DNA of 64,000 nt from Spirochaetales bacterium (GTDB taxonomy: Bacteria > Spirochaetota > Spirochaetia > Sphaerochaetales > Sphaerochaetaceae): the NCBI GenBank assembly GCA_018433865.1, contig JAHDQJ010000007.1:62001-126000 (forward strand), given 5' to 3'. A program made the position numbers and the translations under genes. Below are positions 9,275 through 17,201 of this stretch, piece after piece (the first letter of the stretch is position 1; the number at the start of each line of letters is the position of its first letter). The notes under the pieces were generated by a model, which saw nothing but the letters and a program-made list of their open reading frames with translations, did no database searches and was not told the origin of the DNA.

Positions 9275-10676
9275 AGTGTTGGTCGGACTGGATCGTGCGC
9301 TGTTGAGCGGACGCGAGTATGTCGGAGCCAGCAGGATCGACGGACCGCTCGTCTATATGCGCAATACCCACCCGATCGGGTACGGGGAATTGGTCGAATG
9401 CCTTGACAGCAACGGGCACAGGAGAACCGGACAGGTCCTCGATACGAGCGACGATGTCGTGGTCGTGCAACTGTTCGAAGGAACCAGCGGACTGACGCTT
9501 CCGGGAACGCGCGTGCGGTTCATGGGAGAGCCGCTCACGTTGCCGGTCTCGGAACAGATGCTCGGACGGGTGCTCAACGGTCTCGGGTATCCCCGCGACG
9601 GAGGTTCCTTGCCCAAGGGAGAGGATGAGCTTGATGTGAACGGATTGCCGATCAACCCGACCGCACGTGAGTATCCGAGGGATTTCATCCAGACCGGGAT
9701 CTCGGTGATCGACGGGCTGACCACCTTGATACAAGGCCAGAAACTTCCCATTTTCAGCGGAAACGGACTGCCGCACAACCAGCTTGCGGCGCAGATAGCG
9801 AGACAGGCGAAGGTCCTTGCGGCGGACCAGGAGTTCGCGATCGTCTTCGCGGCGATGGGTGTAAAGTACGATGTGGCCCGCTTCTTCATCGACAGCTTCG
9901 AGCACTCGGGAGTCCTGGAGAATGTTGCCCTGTTCCTCTCCCTCGCCGATGATCCCTCGATCGAGCGGACGATCACCCCGCGGACGGCACTGACATTGGC
10001 AGAGCATCTTGCATTCACCAAGGGCAAGCATGTGCTCGTGATCATGACCGACATGACCAACTACTGCGAATCCCTGCGTGAGATATCCACCCTTCGCGGA
10101 GAGATCCCGAGCAGGAAAGGGTATCCGGGATACCTCTATTCCAACCTCGCGGAGCTCTACGAGCGTTCCGGCAAGATCACCGGGAGGGACGGTTCGATCA
10201 CCCAGCTCCCTATCCTCACGATGCCGAACGACGATATCGGGCACCCCATCCCCGACCTTACCGGCTACATCACGGAGGGACAGATCGTATTCGACCGCGA
10301 GATGCATGGCCGGGGCATCTATCCTCCGGTGAACGGATTGCCAAGTCTCAGCCGGTTGATGAAGGACGGCATCGGGGAGGGGATGACCAGGAAGGATCAT
10401 CCCCACCTGGCCAACCAGCTGTTTGCCTCCTACAGTCATGTCAAGGATGTGCGCAACCTGGCCTCGGTCATCGGGGAGGAGGAACTGACCGCACTTGACC
10501 ACCAATACCTGGAGTTCGGATCGTTCTTCGAAAAGCAGTTCGTCACCCAGTCGTTCACGGAGAACCGATCGATCGAGCAGACGCTCGATCTCGGATGGAA
10601 GGCTCTCGCGGAGCTTCCTCCGGAGGAGTTGCAACGGGTGACCGACGAAGAATTGGCAGAATATTACGGGAGGTAG
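9261..10676 (+). CDS. atpB: V-type ATP synthase subunit B
   Basis: A 471-residue non-catalytic nucleotide-binding subunit, with an N-terminal barrel ([17 protein letters not shown]), [15 protein letters not shown] in place of a Walker A (the hallmark of B), [17 protein letters not shown], and [23 protein letters not shown]. Length and all of these stretches are standard. It alternates with A in the hexameric head. Subunit D follows after 1 nt. Confidence 0.97.
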   Translation: MRNGEVLVGLDRALLSGREYVGASRIDGPLVYMRNTHPIGYGELVECLDSNGHRRTGQVLDTSDDVVVVQLFEGTSGLTLPGTRVRFMGEPLTLPVSEQMLGRVLNGLGYPRDGGSLPKGEDELDVNGLPINPTAREYPRDFIQTGISVIDGLTTLIQGQKLPIFSGNGLPHNQLAAQIARQAKVLAADQEFAIVFAAMGVKYDVARFFIDSFEHSGVLENVALFLSLADDPSIERTITPRTALTLAEHLAFTKGKHVLVIMTDMTNYCESLREISTLRGEIPSRKGYPGYLYSNLAELYERSGKITGRDGSITQLPILTMPNDDIGHPIPDLTGYITEGQIVFDREMHGRGIYPPVNGLPSLSRLMKDGIGEGMTRKDHPHLANQLFASYSHVKDVRNLASVIGEEELTALDHQYLEFGSFFEKQFVTQSFTENRSIEQTLDLGWKALAELPPEELQRVTDEELAEYYGR

Positions 10677-10677
10677 G

Positions 10678-11322
10678 ATGGCTCGCAATGTCGCACCGAC
10701 CAGAAGCAACCTGCTCAAGCTTACCGACGAACTGAAATTCGCCACCCTCGGGCACGAGTTGCTCGACCAGAAGCGATCCATTCTCGTCGTCGAGTTGCTC
10801 ACCCTCGTCGACCAGGCGGTCGAGTACCAGGGCAGGGTCGACAAAGCGCTTGCAAAGGCCTCCGATTCGATGCAACATACGGTCATGGAGATGGGACGTC
10901 TCAGGGTGGCCAATCTTTTCGGTGCGGTGACCATCGACTCGACCATAGAGCTAACCGACCGGAAGGTCATGGGCGTACGGATTCCCAGGGTGGAGACCAC
11001 ATTCACGGAGAACGGTCCGTACTTCAGCCCCGAGGGAACCACGCTCTCGGTCGAGCAGACCTTGGACGATTACCGGGACGCGCTGCAGCTCATGGGGCGG
11101 TTGGCCGAGTTGAAGGTTTCGATCATGCGGTTGGCGAGAGAGGTCAAGAAGACCATCCGGAAGGTCAATGCCTTGGAGAAGATCGTGATTCCGGAACTGA
11201 AAGAGACCCTGGCCTATACCCGCGGAAGGATCGAGGAGTCTGAGAGGGAGAGCTTTATGTTGATGAAGCAAGTGAAAGAACGGATGGACCGGCAGCGAGA
11301 GCGGCAGGCGGAGGTCACGTGA
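10678..11322 (+). CDS. atpD: V-type ATP synthase subunit D (central shaft)
   Basis: A 214-residue protein with two long terminal helices (start PTRSNLLKLTDELKFATLGHELLDQKR; C-terminal helix VKKTIRKVNALEKIVIPEL) that form the rotating antiparallel coiled coil inside the A3B3 head. The NALEKIVIP stretch is diagnostic. It is the last V-ATPase subunit in the operon; the next gene starts on the final base of its stop codon (TGATG at 11320-11324). Confidence 0.95.
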   Translation: MARNVAPTRSNLLKLTDELKFATLGHELLDQKRSILVVELLTLVDQAVEYQGRVDKALAKASDSMQHTVMEMGRLRVANLFGAVTIDSTIELTDRKVMGVRIPRVETTFTENGPYFSPEGTTLSVEQTLDDYRDALQLMGRLAELKVSIMRLAREVKKTIRKVNALEKIVIPELKETLAYTRGRIEESERESFMLMKQVKERMDRQRERQAEVT

Positions 11323-11819
11323 TGGGAGAACCGTTCAAGAGCGTTTTGGTGTACCTTGACGGAACGGAGGATTCCGTGACTGCTGCGATGGCTGCCATTG
11401 CGCTGTGCCAGCGGTTGCAGGCGTCCCTTACCGCCATCTATGTGGTCAACACCAAGGCCCTGCAGGACTTGGTGAAAGCCAGGATTTTCCTCGATATCGA
11501 GGAGCAGGAGTATCGCAGGGATATCGAAGGCGATGCACAGCGCTACCTGAATCATGTGGAGAAGCTCGGGATGCAAAAGGGCGTCGCCGTCACGCCGGTG
11601 AAAGCTTCCGGTACGGTGCACGTAGAGGTGAAGCGATATCTTCAGGAGCATCGCATGGATCTGCTCGTTCTCGGAGGGATCAGTGAGATCCACAGCAGGC
11701 GCGACGAGTTGCTCAGTGAGACCGACCGCATGATGCGGACCGCATCGTGTCCCGTGCTGGTCGTACGTAACAACGACGCGATCTGGGACATGTTCGAGTC
11801 CCTTCCCGATGTACAGTAG
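11322..11819 (+). CDS. Universal stress protein (UspA-like), nucleotide motif degenerate
   Basis: A 165-residue single-domain Usp fold: FKSVLVYLDGTEDSVTAAMAAIALC at the start, and DLLVLGGISEIHSRR...CPVLVV at the end. In ATP-binding Usps the C-terminal motif is G-x2-G-x9-G-(S/T). Here the first part reads GGISE and the last G-(S/T) is replaced by LSE, so ATP binding as in MJ0577 is unlikely. It is translationally joined to subunit D (TGATG), so it belongs to the V-ATPase transcript. A GTG at 11319 is an alternative start. A role in regulating or assembling the ATPase is only inferred. Confidence 0.8.
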   Translation: MGEPFKSVLVYLDGTEDSVTAAMAAIALCQRLQASLTAIYVVNTKALQDLVKARIFLDIEEQEYRRDIEGDAQRYLNHVEKLGMQKGVAVTPVKASGTVHVEVKRYLQEHRMDLLVLGGISEIHSRRDELLSETDRMMRTASCPVLVVRNNDAIWDMFESLPDVQ

Positions 11820-11828
11820 GAGGCTTGC

Positions 11829-12275
11829 ATGACACTTACCGATATTTTGGATAGGGATCTGATCAAGATCCCGCTTGAGTCAACGACGAAACATGCCCTC
11901 CTTGAGGAGTTGGTAGACGTGTTGGTGGAGAAAAAACGCCTGCGCAACCGCGATGAGCTTCTCGATGCGGTCATTGCCCGGGAAAGCCTGGGCAGTACCG
12001 GACTCGGGGAGGGGATCGCGATCCCGCACGCGAAGACGAGCGCCATCGAATCGGTCTCGCTCGTGCTCGGCATCACGCCGGATCCGATCGAATTCGACGC
12101 GCAGGACGGCAAGGGAAGTCAGTTCTTCTTCCTGGTGATCGCACCGGAGCGGGAAGCAGGTGCCTACATCGAGGTCCTTGCCTCGATCGCGCGGGCGACG
12201 GCTTCGCCGACATTCCGAAGGTTGCTCGGCTGTGCGCGCTCTGCCGATGAGGTGATGCGTCTCTTCCTTGACTGA
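11829..12275 (+). CDS. PTS EIIA-type (PtsN/fructose family) protein, stand-alone
   Basis: A 148-residue EIIA of the mannitol/fructose/nitrogen family. The phosphorylatable histidine is His67 in GEGIAIPHAKT, preceded by the usual RESLGSTG motif. No EIIB, EIIC, HPr or EI lies nearby, so a regulatory (PtsN-like) rather than transport role is likely. It follows the Usp gene by 9 nt, with GTAGGAGGCTTGC as ribosome site, and ends the V-ATPase operon. Downstream, 9 nt separate it from a convergent gene, with no obvious terminator. Confidence 0.88.
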   Translation: MTLTDILDRDLIKIPLESTTKHALLEELVDVLVEKKRLRNRDELLDAVIARESLGSTGLGEGIAIPHAKTSAIESVSLVLGITPDPIEFDAQDGKGSQFFFLVIAPEREAGAYIEVLASIARATASPTFRRLLGCARSADEVMRLFLD

Positions 12276-12284
12276 CGAAGGCGC

Positions 12285-12965
12285 CTAGTATCCGAGCTCC
12301 TCGCCGACGATAAGGACCGAAAGACGGCCTTTCACCTGTTGGCGGCCCATGATCACCATATTGGAACATACGCCGTGGTCGCACGTCCCCGGCGGGATGC
12401 TCATCAGGTTGCGATCATCGTTGAACGGTGCGACGCAATAGCCTGTCTTCACGCACGGAGTGTCGCGTTCCAGCCTGATCGCATTCGCCGGAGCCGCGAT
12501 CCGCTTGACCCGATCCACCGCATCCCTGAGTAAAGGAACGATCTTCTGCCACCCTGCGATGACGATGACCTTCGTAGGTCCGAAGAGCATCGCGGCAACC
12601 CGGTTGCTCGTGCCATCCACACAGTACAGCTCGCCATGTTCGGTGATGGCATTCACGCTCGTGACGAACACATCCGCTCCGAAGGCTTCGATGAACCGTT
12701 TCCTGATCCCTGCTGCATCCAGACCGCTCTCATACCGGTCGATCAGTCGATAGGAATCGCTGCGCAACAGCTTGAGTGCCCCTGTCTCGACCAAGGTGAC
12801 CGAACCTCCGAGTGCGATGGAGCATCCCTCCTCAAGCATCGATCGGAGCATCGGGACCACATCCTGTGCACTGGGAAGGTATGCTGCATCCATGTTGTTC
12901 TTTCGCAATTTCTCTATTGTCCTCGCGATCGACATCTCACGCACTTTGTTCCTGTTCGCATCCAT
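12285..12965 (-). CDS. LUD-domain (lactate utilisation / YkgG-like) protein
   Basis: A 226-residue protein with the LUD/DUF162 pattern: an N-terminal helical segment (IARTIEKLRKNNMDAAY), then EEGCSIALGGSVTLVETGAL, DVFVTSVNAITEHGELYCVDGTSNR and a VIVIAGWQKIV core. Family members are linked to lactate oxidation (LutC-like) or remain uncharacterised. No LutA or LutB is adjacent. The start at 12965 is fixed by AGAGGAGGT just upstream and the conserved DANRNK start. A cysteine cluster near the C-terminus (CVKTGYC ... CDHGVC) may bind metal. Confidence 0.83.
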   Translation of the reverse strand: MDANRNKVREMSIARTIEKLRKNNMDAAYLPSAQDVVPMLRSMLEEGCSIALGGSVTLVETGALKLLRSDSYRLIDRYESGLDAAGIRKRFIEAFGADVFVTSVNAITEHGELYCVDGTSNRVAAMLFGPTKVIVIAGWQKIVPLLRDAVDRVKRIAAPANAIRLERDTPCVKTGYCVAPFNDDRNLMSIPPGTCDHGVCSNMVIMGRQQVKGRLSVLIVGEELGY

Positions 12966-12986
12966 GTGGGACCTCCTCTGTCGTGC

Positions 12987-13015
12987 ATGATACCCCACCC
13001 GACGCTCCGCCTCAA
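12987..13015 (-). promoter_or_regulatory. Promoter of the LUD-domain gene
   Basis: On the minus strand: TTGAGG (13010-13015), a 17-nt spacer and TATCAT (12987-12992). The predicted transcript has a leader of about 15 nt that includes the AGAGGAGGT ribosome site. Confidence 0.5.
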
Positions 13016-13044
13016 GGAGCTGCGAGACGATGCATGGGAAATTT

Positions 13045-13077
13045 GTCATGGACATGACGGGACCGAGCAGGTATGCT
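13045..13077 (+). promoter_or_regulatory. Leaderless-type promoter with overlapping inverted repeat, beta-CASP gene
   Basis: TGGACA (13049-13054), 17 nt, and TATGCT (13072-13077), ending 6 nt before the ATG at 13084. The -35 lies inside the perfect inverted repeat GTCATG-ga-CATGAC (13045-13058), a candidate operator. No Shine-Dalgarno precedes the gene. Confidence 0.5.
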
Positions 13078-13083
13078 GGATAC

Positions 13084-14766
13084 ATGAAATTGACTTTCTT
13101 CGGCGGTGCAAGAACCGTCACCGGTAGTTGCACGTTGGTAGAATGTGCGGGAAAACAGTTGTTGGTGGACTGCGGTCTGCCCCAAGGAAACGATGAGAAG
13201 AAGTTGGGTCTTGAGCTCCCCTTCAGTGCGACGCAGATCGACTACGTGTTGCTGACGCACGCCCATATCGATCATTCGGGCAGGATTCCCCTGTTGGTGA
13301 GAGATGGGTTCAGGGGTACGATCCACAGCACCGAGGCAACCGCGGACCTCTGTTCCATCATGCTCGCCGACTCAGGCCACATCCAGGAGATGGAGACCGA
13401 GTGGCTGAACCGCAAACGACGGAGGGCGGGAAAGAGCGAGATCGAACCGCTGTATACCGTCGACGATGCGAAGAAGGCGATGGACTTGTTCACCGGCCAT
13501 CCCTATGGGAAACGCATCACCGTCGATTCCGGAATCGAGATCGAGTTCACCGATGCGGGACACTTGCTCGGCAGTTCCTCGATCCAGGTGTGGCTCACCG
13601 AAGGCACGCAGCAGCGGCATCTGGTGTTCAGCGGCGATATCGGGAATCTCGACCAACCGATCATCAATGATCCTGTCTATGTCCGCGAAGCCGATTACGT
13701 CATCATGGAATCTACCTACGGGGACAGGCTCCACCGCAAGCCGGAACACGAAAACCAGCGCGTTTCCACGCAAGAGCGGGCGAAGGACCTTGCCGGAATC
13801 ATCCGTGAGACCTTCGCTCGGAATGGCAACGTCATCATTCCTTCGTTCGCGGTCGGGCGTACCCAAGAGCTGCTCTATCTCTTGCGGCACATCATCGTGC
13901 ACGACATGCTTCCCGAGATATCCTATCTGCCGGTATTCCTCGACAGTCCGCTCGCGATCGAGGCGACAAAGGTCTTCTCCCGGAACATCGAGGGATATTT
14001 CGACGAAGAGGCCATGGACTTGGTCAACAAGGGGTTGAACCCGCTCGTCTTCGATTCGCTGACCACCACCGTCACCGCCGACGAATCGAGGGAACTGAAC
14101 CGGAGGGAGGGCAGCGCGGTGATCATCAGTTCCAGCGGCATGTGTGAGGCCGGACGGATCAAGCACCACCTGAAGCACAACCTCTGGAGGCCTGAGAGCA
14201 CCATCGTGTTCTGCGGGTACCAGGCGAACGGTACGTTGGGCCGTTCCATCCTCGACGGTGCCGAGCGCGTGACGATCTTCGGTGAGCAGATCGATGTCCG
14301 GGCGAGCGTGAAGCGACTCGAGGGAATCAGCGGTCACGCTGACCAGGACGGATTGGTAAAGTGGATCAGATGTTTCACCAAGAGGCCGCGCCATGTCTTC
14401 GTCGTCCATGGTGATGAACAGGTCTCCAGCTATTTCGCCGGTTTGCTCGGTTCTGCATTGGACTTGCCGGCGTGGGCTCCGAAGCCGAACGAAAGCTTCG
14501 ACCTGCTGGGCAAGGCGCTTCCGGTGGCCGAACGGGAGAAACTGTGGGTCAGCGGCCTCGGCGAGCTGCAGGATGCCCTCGGTCAGCTTGATGCGATCTT
14601 CACGGATGTCGAAGGAGTATCGAAACGTCTGCACGAGCATGCCGCACAAGTACTTTCCGATCCCTCTTCGCAAGATGCACAGCGTCTGGCAAACGCCATC
14701 CTCCGGTTCGCAGAGGATCTGGAGTCGCTGAGATCCCGGTGGGACAGGGGCAACGGCACGCATTAG
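13084..14766 (+). CDS. Beta-CASP metallo-beta-lactamase, RNase or exonuclease-type
   Basis: A 560-residue protein. The N-terminal MBL domain carries HAHIDHSGR (zinc ligands), a later FSGDIG aspartate and MESTYGDRLH. The beta-CASP insert shows PSFAVGRTQELLYLL, followed by IISSSGMCEAGRIKHHLKHNL and the C-terminal ISGHADQDGL histidine. This is the archaeal CPSF/YSH1-like layout (about 450 residues) plus an extra helical C-terminal tail of about 110 residues. Likely an RNA-processing nuclease. Gene start is MKLTFFGGARTVTGS. Its stop shares TTAG (14763-14766) with the convergent TauE-type gene. Confidence 0.9.
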   Translation: MKLTFFGGARTVTGSCTLVECAGKQLLVDCGLPQGNDEKKLGLELPFSATQIDYVLLTHAHIDHSGRIPLLVRDGFRGTIHSTEATADLCSIMLADSGHIQEMETEWLNRKRRRAGKSEIEPLYTVDDAKKAMDLFTGHPYGKRITVDSGIEIEFTDAGHLLGSSSIQVWLTEGTQQRHLVFSGDIGNLDQPIINDPVYVREADYVIMESTYGDRLHRKPEHENQRVSTQERAKDLAGIIRETFARNGNVIIPSFAVGRTQELLYLLRHIIVHDMLPEISYLPVFLDSPLAIEATKVFSRNIEGYFDEEAMDLVNKGLNPLVFDSLTTTVTADESRELNRREGSAVIISSSGMCEAGRIKHHLKHNLWRPESTIVFCGYQANGTLGRSILDGAERVTIFGEQIDVRASVKRLEGISGHADQDGLVKWIRCFTKRPRHVFVVHGDEQVSSYFAGLLGSALDLPAWAPKPNESFDLLGKALPVAEREKLWVSGLGELQDALGQLDAIFTDVEGVSKRLHEHAAQVLSDPSSQDAQRLANAILRFAEDLESLRSRWDRGNGTH

Positions 14767-15494
14767 GACAGATGCTTCGCGATGATCACGAGACCCGAGA
14801 TGCCGACGAATGCATGCACCGCGATGCGCAGGTTCTGTTTCGACAGCGACCGGAAAAACTTGAGGCCTGTGAAGGTACCCAGGGCGATCCCGGCCCAACC
14901 ACAGAGGATCGGCAGCATGTGTCGGGATTGCACTTCCCCGTGAGCCAGTCTCAATCCGATCGTGCTTGCATTCGATAGGAGGAAATAGCACTGGATGGTC
15001 GCCAGGTACGCATCCTTCGTCGGCAGGCCCCCCATCAGGTAGATGGCTACCGGCGGGCCTCCGATACCGAACAGCCCGTTGCCGAATCCCGCGATCAACC
15101 CGAATGCCGCGCCGTTGCCTATCGTCGGGCGTATCCGCAAACTCTCTTTGCTGGCAATGGAAAAGATGCAGATGAGTACCAGCAGCCCCCCCAGCAGCAT
15201 CTCGAGGCTCCTCTGTGCGATGCTCCAGGAAAAGATGGTCACCAATGCACCGGTGGCGAGGGAGATCACGAGCAACGGCAGCATGGTGCTCCACGAAATG
15301 TGCTCACGATAGCGTATGGTCAGGTAGGCAGTGCTTGCGAATGCTACGACTTGGCAGATGGCGACTGCCGTGGGAAAAGGAAAGAGGGAGGGGAGGAAGA
15401 TCATCGCGAGGACCGGGAATCCGAACCCGATGTTCGTCTGCAAGAACGATCCGGCAAGGGCGATGAGAAAGAGTGCGAAGGAAGTGGTTGTCAT
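14763..15494 (-). CDS. TauE/SafE-family anion exporter
   Basis: A 243-residue membrane protein with eight hydrophobic segments. It has the family's two half-motifs: SFLQTNIGFGFPVLAMIFLP at the N-terminus and AGFGNGLFGIGGPPVAIYLM in the middle. Family members export sulfite, sulfoacetate or other organosulfur anions; the substrate here is unknown. An in-frame ATG exists at 15506, but it lies inside the extended -10 (TGCTATGAT), so 15494 is the likely start, giving a leaderless message. Confidence 0.88.
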   Translation of the reverse strand: MTTTSFALFLIALAGSFLQTNIGFGFPVLAMIFLPSLFPFPTAVAICQVVAFASTAYLTIRYREHISWSTMLPLLVISLATGALVTIFSWSIAQRSLEMLLGGLLVLICIFSIASKESLRIRPTIGNGAAFGLIAGFGNGLFGIGGPPVAIYLMGGLPTKDAYLATIQCYFLLSNASTIGLRLAHGEVQSRHMLPILCGWAGIALGTFTGLKFFRSLSKQNLRIAVHAFVGISGLVIIAKHLS

Positions 15495-15501
15495 AGGATC
15501 G

Positions 15502-15507
15502 ATCATA
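15502..15507 (-). promoter_or_regulatory. Extended -10 promoter of the TauE/SafE gene (leaderless)
   Basis: On the minus strand TGCTATGAT forms an extended -10 (hexamer TATGAT, 15502-15507) ending 7 nt before the ATG at 15494. No good -35 is seen, as is common with an extended -10. Confidence 0.45.
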
Positions 15508-15528
15508 GCAGGAACTGTCGTTTCATGG

Positions 15529-15552
15529 TATGATTTTCCTATCGGGGGGGGG
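15529..15552 (+). promoter_or_regulatory. Extended -10 promoter and G9 ribosome site of the PIG-L gene
   Basis: TGGTATGAT (hexamer 15529-15534) is an extended -10. Downstream, a run of nine G (15544-15552) sits 7 nt before the ATG at 15560 and is the only possible Shine-Dalgarno sequence. Confidence 0.5.
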
Positions 15553-15559
15553 ATTTTCC

Positions 15560-16261
15560 ATGAAGATACTGGCTATCGGCGCGCATCCGGATGATGTGGA
15601 GATCTGTTGTTTCGGCACCTTGGCACGGTGTGTCGAACGGGGTGATTCCGTAGTGGTCTGTGCAGTCACCAACGGAAACCAAGGCCATACGGAGATCGAG
15701 CCCGAGCGTCTCAGGATGATCAGGATGGCGGAAGGCGCACGATCGGCCCAGGTCATCGGAGCCTCCTATTCGACCTTGGATGTCGATGATATGACACTTG
15801 ATGCATCGGATGCCCAGGTGCGGCTCAGGATGACGGAGATGATCCGTTCGGTGAAGCCCGATGTGGTCATCACCCACGATCCGAATGACTACCACCCTGA
15901 CCATGTCGAGACGAGCAAGCTGGTATTCCACTGCATGGTCATGGCGAACTTGGTGCATGTGAAGACGCAGAACGAACCATTGGCACACCCGTTCATGGTG
16001 TACTACATGGACATGGTGGGCGGGGGACTGTTCGTGCCTACCGAGTATGTGGATGTCACGCAAACATTCGAACGGAAGATCGAAGCCCTCTCGTGTCACG
16101 TGAGCCAAGTGGACTACCTGCGCAGAAGTACGGGCCTGCACGTCATCCATGCGACAGAGGTGCTTGCAGAGTATCGCGGGTTGCAATGCGGGTGTCGTTA
16201 TGCGGAAGGCTTCCGGGCCTGTGACAAACGGGCAGTGCCCCCGTATCGCCTCCTTCCCTAG
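15560..16261 (+). CDS. PIG-L / LmbE-family N-acetylglucosaminyl deacetylase
   Basis: A 233-residue zinc deacetylase. The N-terminal ILAIGAHPDDVEI holds the His and Asp zinc ligands and catalytic Asp, and VVITHDPNDYHPDHVETSKLV holds the second histidine group. Family members deacetylate GlcNAc-type glycans or precursors of thiols (BshB/MshB) and antibiotics. No other thiol or glycan synthesis genes are adjacent, so the substrate is open. Translation depends on a G9 tract just upstream. The stop TAG overlaps the stop of the convergent DUF72 gene in the palindrome CTAG (16258-16261). Confidence 0.9.
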   Translation: MKILAIGAHPDDVEICCFGTLARCVERGDSVVVCAVTNGNQGHTEIEPERLRMIRMAEGARSAQVIGASYSTLDVDDMTLDASDAQVRLRMTEMIRSVKPDVVITHDPNDYHPDHVETSKLVFHCMVMANLVHVKTQNEPLAHPFMVYYMDMVGGGLFVPTEYVDVTQTFERKIEALSCHVSQVDYLRRSTGLHVIHATEVLAEYRGLQCGCRYAEGFRACDKRAVPPYRLLP

Positions 16262-17109
16262 GCGAGGAAAGCTCGCAATCGTTCGATGGTAAGGATCGCC
16301 GACCCCTCATAATGATTGTTCACCTGGACGTATACCACACGTCCCCGTTCTGCGAGTGTCTTGATCGATGCTGCGACTCGTGCCAGTTCCACCTCCCTGG
16401 GGTGGACCAGCCGATCCCACACTTCGTGTGTCAGTTCCTCCATCTCCTGTCGGTCCTCCCCATGGAGACGGATGCTCACGGTATCACCGAACAGCGGTTC
16501 GAACCGATCGATCGTACGGCAGATATCTTCCATCCAATACCCTTGGATGAGCACCGGGGCAATCCTGCGCTCGGCAAGCCAGGAGAACCACGTTCCGTTC
16601 AGCCATTGGGGATTCCGCAGTTCGATACCGTAGGGAATCTGATTGTCGACCGCATCGAAGAACCGGTCGAGCGATCGGAGGAACTGTGACTGGTCTCCGA
16701 AGGCCTTGCGGTTGAGGTATCCGAATTGCAGCATGAGCACACCGATTTTTGTCCTGATGGATTGTAGCGTTGCGATGAGGGCCTGCATCAGCTCGGGATC
16801 AAGAAAGAACCGGTTCTCACGATCTCTGCCATCCTCCTTGTCATGGAAAGGCCGGGTCAGCGCGTTGGGACATTTGATGGTGAAGCGGAAATCCGAGGGA
16901 GTCTGCCTGTCGTAGGTCGAGACGGTTTCTTCTTTCGGAAGGGCGGCACTCTGTTTGCCGAGCGACCAGAACCACTGGTCGACCTCTACCATGTCGAAGC
17001 GCTGGGCATATTCGGCGAGGTATTCATCCGCATGATGCGTCGAGGTGTAGAGCAATCCCTCCCACGAGGGAAACTTCCATGAGCACGTTCCTATCCGAAT
17101 GCTTCCCAT
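16258..17109 (-). CDS. DUF72-family TIM-barrel protein
   Basis: A 283-residue DUF72 protein: start IRIGTCSWKFPSWEGLLY, then FDMVEVDQWFWSLG, FRFTIKCPNALT, GVLMLQFGYL, GIELRNPQWL and a C-terminal VYVQVNNHYEGSA. The family adopts a TIM barrel of unknown activity. Start 17109 matches the family; a promoter ends 6 nt before it and no Shine-Dalgarno is present, so the mRNA is probably leaderless. Confidence 0.9.
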   Translation of the reverse strand: MGSIRIGTCSWKFPSWEGLLYTSTHHADEYLAEYAQRFDMVEVDQWFWSLGKQSAALPKEETVSTYDRQTPSDFRFTIKCPNALTRPFHDKEDGRDRENRFFLDPELMQALIATLQSIRTKIGVLMLQFGYLNRKAFGDQSQFLRSLDRFFDAVDNQIPYGIELRNPQWLNGTWFSWLAERRIAPVLIQGYWMEDICRTIDRFEPLFGDTVSIRLHGEDRQEMEELTHEVWDRLVHPREVELARVAASIKTLAERGRVVYVQVNNHYEGSAILTIERLRAFLA

Positions 17110-17115
17110 GTGATG

Positions 17116-17144
17116 AATGTACGTCCTTATCACCTTGCAATCAA
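17116..17144 (-). promoter_or_regulatory. Leaderless-type promoter of the DUF72 gene
   Basis: On the minus strand: TTGATT (17139-17144), a 17-nt spacer and TACATT (17116-17121), exactly 6 nt before the ATG at 17109. Confidence 0.42.
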
Positions 17145-17166
17145 GCGAAAGGGAAAGGAATTTGCT

Positions 17167-17195
17167 TTGACACCCAAGAACTCTTTCTGTACTGT
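17167..17195 (+). promoter_or_regulatory. Leaderless-type promoter of the esterase gene
   Basis: A consensus TTGACA (17167-17172), a 17-nt spacer and TACTGT (17190-17195) end exactly 6 nt before the ATG at 17202. No Shine-Dalgarno lies between. The same -35/-10 pair (TTGACA-N17-TACTGT) drives the acidic-protein gene. Confidence 0.6.
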
Positions 17196-17201
17196 ACAAT
17201 C

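Noticed and set aside
13372-15294. A 640-codon open frame on the minus strand opposite the beta-CASP gene
   Set aside because: It lies antisense to a gene with clear motifs, encodes an Arg/Asp/Gly/His-rich shadow product with no recognisable domain, and reflects the strong third-position G/C bias. Similar long shadows occur opposite atpB (9222-11042) and the RloA-like gene (51922-53847).
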